Below are positions 21,940 to 32,813 of a stretch of DNA of 64,000 bases, in pieces. Source of the DNA: Loxodes magnus (taxonomy: Eukaryota; Ciliophora; Karyorelictea; Loxodida; Loxodidae). Within the stretch, counting starts at the first letter, position 1, and the number at the start of each line of letters is the position of its first letter. The position numbers and the translations under genes were made by a program. The stretch lies in contig CAMPDV010001024.1 of the NCBI GenBank assembly GCA_946699065.1, positions 83,420 to 147,419 on the forward strand, in the 5' to 3' direction. The notes beneath the pieces were generated by a model. It did no database searches. It had not been told where the DNA came from and was given only the letters and a program-made list of their open reading frames with translations.

Positions 21940-22856
21940 ATGGAAGACTTCAAATCATATTTCTACATCACCTACAAGAAAGAAAGGAAACTAGAAGCCA
22001 CTCTGAGCCAGTCTTCTTTTGCTTAGCCCTAATCTTTTTCTTAATAATCTGGAACATAAGCTCAAGAAGAACAGAAACAATCGAAGAAGTCATCCATGCA
22101 ATAACTCAAACTTCATTAGAGATGCCAAGGAAGCAGATGAAGTCTGCTCTTCACTAGTGGTCTCGGAGTTCAATCCTTCTAGTTAGATGAATATGGAACA
22201 GCTCATTAAAATTATACTAAACCTCCAGGAAGAGGTCAAAAAGCTAAGGAAGGACAATTAGAAGCTAATGGAACAATTCAACCTAGCAAAAGGAATAGAG
22301 TTAAGCTCATATCCTAGGAAAGAGAGCTATGTGCCTTTTGAAAAATATCACAAAGTTAGAATAGCTAATCCTAAAATTAGATTAAGAAACAGACTGAACT
22401 GGATAACAGACTCGGAAAAGTAGAAGAGAAATTTTAAACATTTATGAAAGATAAAACCAAAACTTGAGCTATACAAATGGAAATTGAAGCCTAAAAAGAG
22501 CAAACCCATCAAGGAAAATAATTAAAAATAAAAAAGAAACGTTTCTGCTAGGGAAGCGTATGACATCTTTATCGGAAGAGTTGGAAATTTTAATAGAAAT
22601 AAAGAAACTATTGGATAAAAGAGCATCAAAAGAAGAAAAAAAGAAGCAAGAATGAAATGAATGTATTGTAACCTGGATGGCCCAGTATAAAAGATCAAGA
22701 TGGAGCCAAGGCAACTAAAAGGAAGGAAAACATGGAGAAACCAGAGTTCTCAATCTCGCTAAAATTGGGCGGCCCAAACTTTTATATTTAACAGCATGGA
22801 GCATGAACTGATATACTTCTGACGGGGTTGAAAATCCCTAAAACGGAAAACATAAA
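21940..22856 (+). mobile_element. Coiled-coil retroelement copy 2
   Basis: Encodes in pieces: from ATG 21940 MEDFKSYFYITYKKERKL and a Gln/Ser-rich stretch; after a frame change near 22090, DAKEADEVCSSLVVSEFNPS and then MNMEQLIKIILNLQEEVKKL, a clear heptad-repeat helix; near 22560-22800 another frame, MTSLSEELEILIEIKKLLDK to the TGA after TAWSMN. The frame changes mean this copy is damaged. Sequence identity with 30476-31426 (opposite strand) runs to the 3' end CCCTAAAACGGAAAAC, followed by an (ATT)n tail. AAAACATAAA occurs at 21913-21922 and 22847-22856 and could be a weak target duplication. The protein family is unknown. By analogy, ORF1-type proteins of non-LTR elements are coiled-coil RNA binders. 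Confidence 0.7.
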
Positions 22857-23990
22857 TTAATAATATTATTATTATTATTGACTATATTATTTATACTTTA
22901 TATTTCATGTATTAGTACTATATAATTATATTTCAGAAAGCTATTACATTATAATAGAATTTTACCTTTTACTTTCCTAATTAACTAAAGATCTTGGACT
23001 TTCAGAAATCATTAAATACAATGCATAATATCTTCTCGAGAAGCTATGTCCAAAAATTTATTTTTACCTCTAATTTTTAGCAATGTTAAACCATCATCGA
23101 TTTTGCAATCCAACGCAGACAGATCGAAAGGTTAGATTCCAATCATCCTTATTGAAGTTTCATCTTCTAAGAATAATAGAGCAGGCACAAATCTCACAAA
23201 GCAATCCAAAGAACGCAATCAGCCAAAATAATAAGTTTTAGTTTGGCTTATTGTGCTATTCTCCTTCAATGTCATATTTAATTTAAAAAGAATTAGATTG
23301 ATTAGATATTAAGTTTGATTTATTTATCTTAAGAGTTAATAAATCATAAAAGTTTAATCTATTTTTATATTCTAGTTTAATATAAAATTTATAGTTATAA
23401 GAACTTAAATTATTTAAAGAGCTAAACATATATATTTTAAATCTAGAAAATAGGTAAGAATCAAGGACTATATTTAAAATATATGATACAATAGTAATTA
23501 AAAATTATATCTATATATTTTATTTATTAAATCTAACTAAAATACTAAAAATCCTAAATATAAGCAATGAAAGTATACAAATATTCCAGATTTCTACAAT
23601 TATTATTACAATTAATGAATATCTAAATGTACAAAGGAATATGCGTAATCTAAGATATCAGATTAAGATTAATTGCTAAATATAAAAGCTTTTAAAACTA
23701 ACTAGAAACTTTAAATATTTTTTATGTAAAAGTTTAAAACAATTAGCTGTTCCTTAAACTTAGATTGCTTATATTAAAATTATTGATTTATCAAAGCAGA
23801 TTTAAAAAGTAAATTTATAATTTCCTAAAATTTATTTAATTTAATGTTGGTCAAAAAAGAAATAGAGTAAGAAAATAAATATGAAAGTTAGTTAAAAGTG
23901 CACAATGATTGCTAGCATTTATAATAGAATCAGTAAAGTTAAAAATAGAATTAAAAAGAGTTAATAGTTTCAAAAGTTGGGATTACCATC
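22857..23990. other. AT-rich tract, no gene seen
   Basis: Begins with an (ATT)n run, then AT-rich DNA. No frame stands out. Confidence 0.4.
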
Positions 23991-23999
23991 CAGTAATTT

Positions 24000-24920
24000 A
24001 CAAAAAATTTTCTCTTGAACTAGAGGATGGCTTAGAACTTGTAAATTCTCCATCCTTATTTATGATATGAACTTTACAGCTGTATCAAATTTACCTAGAA
24101 GCTATTTATAAATTTCTTAATTTATTATTATAATTTTTTTAATATATTAAACCTAATTTAGTTGGTCATATTTAAAATAGATCTCTAATTATGTTTTCCT
24201 TATTCTTTTAATATTTAGTTTCTTCACCACATATGTTTTTGTTGTTTTTATCATATATAGCAACTTATTTTTCTTCTTTATCTTATTAAAGTCGTTTCGC
24301 TCTATTATTATAGATACATAACCTTATTATCCATAGGACCCTTAAATAACTTCCTATTATAATATCTGCTTTTCCTAGAGTTCTTTTATTTAATATTAGA
24401 ATGTCGAAAACTAAAAAAAAAACATTTGAGAAATTTGGCTAAATTATTAATAAACTTCTTCTAGTTTTTATCTAATTTGAGATTAGAACTCCTTTATATA
24501 TTAGAATGATTAGCAATTAGCCTAATTAATCTATTATTAATTATAATTTTTAATAATTTAATCTTTGTTATATTAATTGTTATTATAGCTTTATATACTC
24601 TAATACACTGAATATTCAAAAACCTCTTTAGATTAATATTACTCTTATTATTAGGGTTTTGTTAGGCCTGAATGCTTTATTATTCTATTTATAAGATATT
24701 CTTTAAGAAAGGTCTATTTTCTAAGGAGTGATTTTGTTTTTAAATAAATTAGTTAAAGGATTATTATCTAGTAAATAATAATGATAATATTCATCAATAT
24801 CAAGCTGGGTATCTGCTATAAAGAGGAGTATATAAAGTTATCATTAATTTAGTGTTTACTCTACTAGTATAAAGCTAATCAAAAGAACTTTATAGAGGTT
24901 CAGTTAGAAGTAAGAGATTA
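24000..24920 (-). pseudogene. Possible decayed coding region
   Basis: The minus strand has protein-like patches, for example FIADTQLDIDEYYHYYLLD near 24790-24860 and GPMDNKVMYLQQQSETTLI near 24290-24350, in different frames. No family is recognised. In this code an AT-rich non-coding stretch can look similar, so this is a weak call. Confidence 0.2.
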
Positions 24921-25464
24921 AACCATAGAATATGATTTAGTATTTTATAGTTATAGACAAAGAAAGAAGATGCTAAGAAATAAATATATAAGTGAATACA
25001 ATTTTTAACGCTAATAATAAAAGAAATAAAATTAAATGTAAAGAGCTAAATAAAATATAATATCTATATAGATAAAATAAATCAGATACTAAGAAAAAGC
25101 TTAGATCTAAAGATAAATAGTAAAGCATATAAATAAATTTCATAGTAAAAAATCAAATTTAAGAGATTTAAACTAATAATTGCAAATAATTTTTCATTAT
25201 AGTATGTTTATATTATACTTATGTAATAATACTTAAGGCTATATCTATATAAGTTGTTCTATATGGTATAATATGTTCCTATTAAATAATTTCGTTTATA
25301 AATAATTGAAAATAAATTTACTAGTTTCTTTATATTTTTGCCAATGTAATTTATCATAAAATCTAATTATAAGCCTTCCATATGATATCCTATAAATTGA
25401 CTTAAAGTATAAAAATATTATAAAATTAGTGTTCTTTAAGTTTATAAAAAGCTAAATTTTCTTT

Positions 25465-26620
25465 ATTTATCTTCTTAGATTTTCTCAACTTCTACATTGT
25501 TAAGTCAATAGGAAGTTCTTCAATTTCTATAAAATAGTTCTTGATATATATTTAAACATTTTGATTTAGTTAGAAAGAACTAGATTAATAATAGTTTTCT
25601 CCATTCCAGATTTACCAGACTATTGTACTATACTTCTATATGACCAAATTAATTTTATAAGTAAAATATTATAATATAGGTTACTATTGAATTTACCTAT
25701 TAAGCAATATTTTCTATATGAAGAATAAACTTAATAGGAAATAACTAGAGTTTATAGCTTTTCTGTAATAAACTCTTCTGAAATCTATTAATGATATTAG
25801 TGTTTAGTCTTTTAATTAATAGTCACAAAAGATAAGCCAGACTATTTTAATTTATCTTCTATCATTTCTATTTAGCTTTTATCATAGCAAATAACCATAA
25901 ATTTATTATTCCCTGTACTTTAAATAAAGTCTTATATCAGTTTTTAATTCTTCTTTTATATAGTTATATTTGAATAACTCTATTGGAAGATAATCTTATT
26001 TAAAGCAAACTTTATTGGATCTCTCAAACTAAAGATAAATTTTAAAATTTCTATTTCAATTATAATGAAAATATGCAACTCTATGTGTTGATAGTAAATA
26101 TTATACTAGTTCGTAAATTTATTCCTTAGAGTCCCTTTCTAAAATTTAATTTGCTTCATCGAGAATAAAAATTTGGATATATTTAATCTCCAAATATCTT
26201 CTTTTAATAATTAAGCATTCTGCCAAAAGTGCCTTCTATTACATGAGCACTTTCTTAAATTTCTTTTATCTAATTTTTTATATTAACGCCTCCAATGGCA
26301 GTATATGAAGATAGATTTTATAATGCTCCTTGCTCTTTATAATATAGTTAGTATTCATTGCTAATTCTCGAGTAGGTACTAATATTAAGGCTTAAAAATA
26401 GTTAAATTAGACATCTATAAGTTAAAGAACTGCTATTACATAGATAATTGCTTTACCTGTTCCCGAATCAGCTAAAGCAATAGCATAATTTCCTTAAATT
26501 ATTGGAATTATACCATATTACTAAATTTTAGATGGTCGCTCATAAGCATATAATCCTCTTAAAAGCTCCTTTTTTATCTTAATCAAAACAGTTTTCACTT
26601 TTAGACTGATTAGAAGCATT
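25465..26620 (-). pseudogene. eIF4A-like DEAD-box helicase pseudogene
   Basis: eIF4A proteins are ATP-dependent RNA helicases of translation initiation or the exon-junction complex. The minus strand keeps their order of motifs: KKELLRGLYAY and PSKIQQYGIIPIIQG (Q-motif region, with the conserved GFEK shortened), ADSGTGKA (motif I, normally GKT), ALILVPTRELA (Ia), TAIGGVN, VIEGTFGRML (normally GTPGR), ILDEANQIL (motif II, normally DEAD), FMVICYDKSQIEMI (motif IV region), a degraded motif VI (SGKSGMEKTIINLV where HRIGRSGR is expected), and EIEELPIDLTM near the C-terminus. Frame changes occur near 26300, 26180 and further on, and motif III is not visible. The altered catalytic motifs and frame breaks show it is dead. 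A processed or duplicated origin cannot be separated. Confidence 0.75.
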
Positions 26621-27119
26621 TTAAATATTTAGCTATTATTAACCTTCTTATTAGGCTATTTATTAGATTTATAAATATAAAAGATATGAATAAATGCAGC
26701 TACTTATAGTCCCTTTTAGCTATAATTAAAATATAAGATTAAATAATTAAATCTTAGTTATCTAAATATAGTAAGGGTAAATTAAAGCTGAAGAAATGTA
26801 ATTTCTAACATTTATATATATCTTTGTTTAATTATTTGCTTTACCTTTTAAACTAAATAGTAATAAATAAATTAAACTATCCTTTCATATAGATACTAAA
26901 TCTATTAAAATCATCTTTAGTCATACTTGGTCCTGTAAGAAAACTAGATATTTTATATTTTAAATTCCTATTTTATTTATTGAAGTTGCCAACTCACTAA
27001 TTTTAACTAATAAAGAAGAAACAAATTTTAATTTAAAAATTATTTCTAATTTAATATAGAGAGAAGCTTAAACCAATAGCTATAGAAAATAATCTAATTT
27101 ATTATTTATCAAATTTATT

Positions 27120-28340
27120 CAATATTAATGTTCATATCCCCTTGCTTTTTTGCAACTTACCTTTCCCTTAAATTTGGAAATTGCCTCAATTTCTTTCTCT
27201 ATTTAGTCTAATCAAATCTATTTATATTTGATTGTCTTCCTTCAATTTTATTCAAACCTGCATAATTGCTTCATTTTCATTATCAGGTCAAAACTTCTTA
27301 AAATAAATCTCTAAACCCTATTGAAAATACTCTAACAGCAGTAATAGCTTTCCTATATTATCTTAATATTTTGCTTAATTATTATATATAAATGTAACTT
27401 ATGCATGCTCAAACTTAAAATTTTTAAAGCAGTTTGAAGAGCTTTTCTGAAAATATCTCTTTTGATTTATCAAATATATCATATAGCATAAATTATATAA
27501 ATGCTTCAATAAATATTTAAGAGTAAAATGCTACGGATCAAGAGAATTTAAAATAATATCAAGCTTTTATTATCACTTTAAAGAAAATTTTCTCTTAAAC
27601 CTATTTAATGCTTAATATATCCAATATTTGCATTCAGGGTACCAAAATCAGAACGTTTGCTTAATAAATTAGAACTTTTATTTCTAAATTTTTTAGAATC
27701 TTTTAATGTAAGGATGAGTAATTTGAAATTATTCTTTACATTATTCATATATTCTAAACATTGACTTCACTCTGATGCAAATGTTCTAAAATTTAAAGAT
27801 ATTTTTCTAAGGATTGGTTGCTATCATTTTCTTTCCCGAAGTTTGTAGATTTCTATAGGTTTCTCCCAGCTTAGCATTAATAGAACAAATTTTAGATTTT
27901 TGAGCCCCTAATTTAAGTTCTATTTCAAGTCTTCTTCTAAATAATTGTTAGTGTTATGTATCTTTCACATCTTCATTCAAAAGTACCAAGATCTTTTAAC
28001 GTAAATGCGACGTTTTTATTATCTCTTCTCATAGCCTTTTACTAATTGCTAAGGCCTTAGCTTTCTATTTATTACCTAGATAGAAATAGCTAGCTCCAAG
28101 TAAAATAAATTGTTGCAAGATTTAAACTATTATTTCTGAGAGCATTTAGTTAATGGCTGCATTTTTTCATGGCTTTTATTGGATTCTTGATATTTACCAA
28201 GATAAATTGGATTCGTTCTAATTGTATTGCTGCAGGTAAAAGCATCAATTTGTTCTGAGCCTAACGAAGAAATGTGAGTTTCAAGAGAGATTCCAGAAAT
28301 TATCTAAAGCTTTTCGCAAATCAGTTTTGCCAAATAACGA
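27120..28340 (-). pseudogene. TPR-repeat protein pseudogene
   Basis: Tetratricopeptide repeats are 34-residue helix pairs that mediate protein contacts. Minus-strand pieces with this pattern occur in changing frames: GASYFYLGNKQKAKALAISK near 28090, SDFGTLNANIGYIKHQIGL near 27640, VTFIYNN near 27390, and LLEYFQQGLEIYFKKF followed by WPDNENEAIMQV near 27260-27340. The last resembles the kinesin-light-chain-like TPR consensus. Several frame changes are needed, so it is read as decayed. It lies directly upstream (minus-strand sense) of the helicase pseudogene. Confidence 0.5.
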
Positions 28341-28681
28341 TTTCTTCACATTAAAATAGATTTATACAGGATCAAAATAAGATTCTCCTTGATAATATTT
28401 AGGAGGTAGGAGGTAACTAATTGAAAGCACGATTTACTATAAAAGGAATTTTAGATTTATTATGTAAAATACTCACTAAAAGGAAAATTTATAGTGTCTA
28501 TATATAACTAAGGATTTATATATATTAGGATATGATGATAGATGTAATATATTAACTGAATGACTTTATTATTTTAATATAATTGGCTAAAATATACGAA
28601 AAAATAGAATGTGAGAATGATTATTATTTTACAGTTACCTTTATAAAGCTTTCATTTTAATTAAATTATATTGCTTAAAAT

Positions 28682-29493
28682 ATGAGGAGAGGAACTTAAG
28701 GATTAAGTAAAAATTCTAACTAAAACAGTAGTGGAGTTTAGAAATTTAAGCTATCTTAACAGTAAAATAAATAAGTCAAATCTAATACTCTGAAAAAACC
28801 AGCTGCGTAATATATGCCTCAAAACTAAATATAGCCTGGCTTCCTGGTTATAAATAGCTTGGAATATTAAAAAAAATTAAGATCTAGAATCAACAAAATA
28901 ATTTGGTGCTTTAGAAAAATAAATAGGTACCAACGAAAAGCTCAAACTAAAATACTAAACAGCCATAAAAATAACAAGCTTAAAATAAAAACATTTCTTA
29001 GTAACTACTGGATTAAAATGTGATCCTAAAATATGAAAAGCTAACTAAGCAATTTAATACAGTTAAATTGCTTTACCTAAGAAAGCTTTTATCTTAGAAA
29101 AAAGCTAAAAACAAAACCGCTTAACTTTTTTCTAATCTTCCTTTACTTATGAGCAAATATGAAATTTTTCCAAATTTTGGACTTAAAGATATACCTAATA
29201 AATGGAATTTAAAACTAGGACAGAAGCTAAGTCTTTATAATGAGGAAAGAAATTGCTTCGATAGTTTAGATTTTTATTATATTATGCCTCTAACGATAAA
29301 AGAGTGAAAAGAATCTATTTTAGATAAAAAGTTAGAACCATAAAAAATATGCAGGAATTGTGGATCTAAAACTTATTAAATTTGGAACTATGAAGGAGGC
29401 TTAGTTACTGGAGCATTCTCTTATCATTACAAATCTGCTTGCTCAAATTTTAAATGTAGACTTTATTTAGAATATTACGGAAGTGGGAATTGA
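28682..29493 (+). CDS. Zinc-ribbon-like protein with Gln/Asn-rich N-terminus
   Basis: From ATG 28682: a disordered, Gln/Asn/Lys-rich N-terminus (MRRGTQGLSKNSNQNSSG; later NQNTKQPQKQQAQNKNISQQ), a helical stretch (KYEKLTKQFNTVKLLYLRKL), then a folded-looking C-terminus with CRNCGSKTYQIWNY and CSNFKCRLYLEYYG, that is C-x2-C and C-x4-C, a likely zinc site. The frame must shift by -1 between about 28830 and 28890. There is an A8 run at about 28870-28877 and also GT-AG pairs that could be an intron. The stop is taken as TGA 29491-29493, but the frame stays open afterwards and TGA could be Trp, so the 3' end is uncertain. I do not recognise the family. Confidence 0.5.
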
Positions 29494-29499
29494 GACTCT

Positions 29500-30455
29500 T
29501 ATAGATTTAAAATTATAAAGATAAACTTTTATTTTGTTATTATCTAAAAATAAATCTATTCAGATATATCTACATTTTAAGATTTTCTAATCTAAGTTAC
29601 TTATAAACTTACCTTACAAATATAAGACAGTTTTGGTAAAAATTAATATTTTTAGTTAGCTAAAGAAATAAATTAAGGATAAATCTATAAAAATAGCATT
29701 CATTTTTAGTCTTTACAACTTAATTTAAAATATCATACCAAATTTAAGTATAAAATAGGTTAACTTAATTAATTTATAAGCACTAAACTTAAGAAATCAT
29801 AATATAAGAAATTATAAAAAATTACTGTTATTTATATAAATCTTTCCTTAGAAACTATCAAGTTATAATAAAACTAATTTAAGAAAAATTTAAGTTTACC
29901 CAATTAAAATTAATTAAAAGAAATATATTAAATTTAAGCATTATTTCGCTAAAATGGAATAAGAGAGAGGAAACTTTTTAAAATTAAATTGATAAATGTA
30001 TATTTATTATAAGTAGATTCATAACTAATTTATATAATAGTAATATATTTATTTTTTTCTATTTTGTCTAAAAATAATTAAAGAATAAAATCAGCTAAAA
30101 GTTTATTATTTAAATAATTAAGCAAATAATTTTTTAAGTTAAATGATTTAAAAATTTTGCAAAAATAAAAACAAATTTAATCTGGTAATGATATTTATAA
30201 TTCTCTTATAAATATATGTTTCATATACAATTTAAAATTTTACCAAAATATTAAAAGTTCAAGCTAGATTTAAAAGAAAAGAAAAAGAAAGAAAGAGCTT
30301 TTAACTAGATTTGATTGTAATTAGATGTAAAGTTTAATAAATATATGTATTGATTCTCTCTTATATTTTAATTCCTTTCAATTTTTTTTTTAAAAGTTAA
30401 AATATGATAATATCAAAAATGAATAAATAATTTTGAAAATATTGCTTATGGAAAA
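29500..30455. other. AT-rich tract, possible 3' extension of the zinc-ribbon gene
   Basis: The same frame stays free of TGA for several hundred bases with K/N/I/Q-rich content. This is expected by chance at this base composition. Nothing else recognised. Confidence 0.35.
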
Positions 30456-30475
30456 TGATAAGTATTAATTTAATA
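30456..30475. repeat. Target-site duplication, left
   Basis: TGATAAGTATTAATTTAATA, identical to 31427-31446 on the other side of the retroelement copy. Confidence 0.85.
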
Positions 30476-31426
30476 ATAATATTAATTTTGAGTTTTCCGT
30501 TTTAGGGATTTCCAACCCCGTCAGGAGGACAGCAGTTCGGGCTCCCTGATGTTAATATAAAAGTTTGGGCCGCCCAATTTTAGCGAGATTGGAACTCGGG
30601 TTTCTCCATGCTTTCCTTCCTTTTAGTCGCCTTGGCTCCATCTTGATCTTGTATACTGAGCCATCCGGGTTACAATACATTCATTTCATTCTTGCTTCTT
30701 TTTTCTTCTTTTGTTGCTCTTTTATCCAATAGTTTCTTTATTTCTATTAAAATTTCCAACTCTTCCGATAAAAATGTCATACACTTCCACAGCAGAAACA
30801 TTTCTTTTTTATTTTTAATTATTTTCCTTGATTTGTTTGCTCTTTCTAGGCTTCAATTTCCATTTGTATAGCTCAAGTTTTGGTTTGCTCTTTCATAAAT
30901 GTTTACAATTTCTCTTCTACTTTTCCGAGTCTGTTATCCAGTTCATTCTGTTTCTAAAGCTAATTTTAGGATTCATTAGTCTAATTTTGTGAGATATTCC
31001 AAAAGGCGTTAAGATCTCTTTCCTAGGTCATAAGTCTTGACTCAATTCCTTCTGCTAGGTCTAGCTTTGCCATCAGCATATCATTGTCCTTCTTCAATCT
31101 CTTGACCTCTTCCTGGAGGTTCAGTACCACTTTGATGAGCTACCATGCTCATCTGGCCAGAAGGGTTGAACTCTGATACCTCCTAGTGTAAAACAGACTT
31201 ACTCTGTTTCCTCGGTTTCTCGCTTGAGATTGGAGTTTCCGTGTGTATATTCTTCAAGGTTGGCTTTCGTTCGTTTTGTTAGATTCAAAGTTATTAGTTC
31301 AGTGTTGGTTAAGGTTGTGATAGAGAAGATTTTTAAGATTATCAAGACTTGGTTTCTTGCTTCCTCCCTTCCTTTTTGGCTTAGGAAGAGGTGGTATAGA
31401 AGCCTGACTTGAAACTTTCAACCATT
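30476..31426 (-). mobile_element. Coiled-coil retroelement copy 3 with 20-bp target duplication
   Basis: 951-bp insertion read on the minus strand from ATG 31425. One frame runs MVESFKSGFYTTSSQAKKEG, a Gln/Ser/Pro-rich stretch, SSEKPRKQSKSVLHQE, and SEFNPSGQMSM. A 2-nt deletion relative to copy 2 then breaks the frame, and the next frame gives LIKVVLNLQEEVKRLKKDN and a long coiled coil to about 30800. A further frame holds the C-terminal part. The 3' end (minus sense) is CCCTAAAACGGAAAAC followed by a short ATT-rich tail. The identical 20-bp flanks and the simple-repeat tail point to target-primed retroposition. No reverse transcriptase is encoded, so it would need a partner element such as the LINE relic at 1860-2551. 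That link is inference. Confidence 0.8.
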
Positions 31427-31446
31427 TGATAAGTATTAATTTAATA
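31427..31446. repeat. Target-site duplication, right
   Basis: TGATAAGTATTAATTTAATA, identical to 30456-30475. Confidence 0.85.
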
Positions 31447-32763
31447 GTTTTTATTTTAATTTTCTTGCAAATTTAATGTTTTAATATTATTCAATTTTTT
31501 CATATATCTTCCAAATAGTTATTTTAAATTGATATACACTTTATTAAGGTAATTTTCCTTATGTCTAATTGTTATTAAAACTTAGTTAATTTATAAAATA
31601 AATTACTAATGCTTAACTAAGTTTCTTAGTCAATAGTTTTTGTCTATGCTTATTAAATTTCTTCAATTAAATAAATAGTCTAAATTTATCAAAAGTAGAT
31701 ATTACTAAATAGTTACAAATCTAGTAAAGAACGGCATTTACTATAAGTAAGCTAGTTTCTTTATATCTTTATAATACTTTCTACTATGTTTCGTATTATA
31801 CTTCTCCTTATAGATATTAATAGATTATATCTTATACTCTTTAAAAATATAGGAGCATGTAATCAGATTCGAGAATATAAGCAAAGTTATTTATTAAATT
31901 TTATAATTAATCTCACTAGGTTTAATAAGTAAATGATATCTCATTGTTTATTTTAAGTTGTTTTAAAAAATAGGTTTATTATCTTGTATACATTTAAAAT
32001 CATTTAGATTGCCAATATACTTTTACCTTTATAGTAGTTCAACTTTTATATGTGATATCTAATTATATCATTGAATCATCATCCCATAATCTCAGTTAAA
32101 ATTAGTTTCTCCTTTCTGTAAGTTTAATTTCATTACTAAACTCATATCTAAATTGGTTTTAGCCTTTAATTGGTTCAAAGAGTAAAATTAAAAGTCTTAA
32201 CACGGATGCAAATTAGAAACTATTAATTGATATAGATAAATAAATCCCTTTTATAACGATTTTGATCCATAAATATGAAGAATATTATATTTGATATATT
32301 CATAAGAGTTTAGCAATAAGGGCTAATTCTATTCCATTTCTAGTAATGTACTTATTGCTTTTGGTCTGATATAAAGGAATAATTAAAAGGATTTAATTAT
32401 TTTCTATTTTCACAATCCTATATACTCTATATGGGTAGTTTTCTCTTATAACTAATCTTCTTGCTTTATATACTTTAAAAATTATCTTAATTCCAACTTA
32501 GAATATAAAAGATGAAAAATGAAATGATACCTTGGTAATTAGTCACTTAGTTAAGATTGTAAAAGAAGTTAAATAGAATTGATGTAAGACAGATATTTTA
32601 TTTAATAAGCTTATTAAAATAAATAAGGGATTGTTATATATTAAGCAATATTATAAATATTAATGAATAAGTTAGGAGTAATAGTATTATATATGAGTCA
32701 TTGTTATATAAAAGAACTAGAAATGTATATAAGCTAGATAGATAAATACAAATATTATAAATT
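31447..32763. other. AT-rich tract, no gene seen
   Basis: No frame with motifs or convincing composition; no RNA gene. Confidence 0.4.
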
Positions 32764-32813
32764 TAGAAATAGCACGAGATTGATTTGAAACACTTTCCAT
32801 TTTATTATAAATT
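32764..32813 (-). pseudogene. 5' fragment of a four-helix gene
   Basis: The minus strand reads ATG GAA AGT GTT TCA AAT CAA TC and on to about codon 14, matching the start of the gene at 48896 (one residue differs). Identity then stops at the duplication breakpoint. It is only a cut-off 5' end. Confidence 0.7.

Noticed and set aside
21913..22856. AAAACATAAA flanking the retroelement copy at 21940 as a target duplication
   Set aside because: Only 10 bp, very AT-rich, and the left copy is 17 bp outside the visible start, so chance is likely.
28729..28742. A 14-nt GTAGTGGAGTTTAG intron in the zinc-ribbon gene
   Set aside because: Splicing it puts a poorer frame over the next 100 bases than leaving it in.
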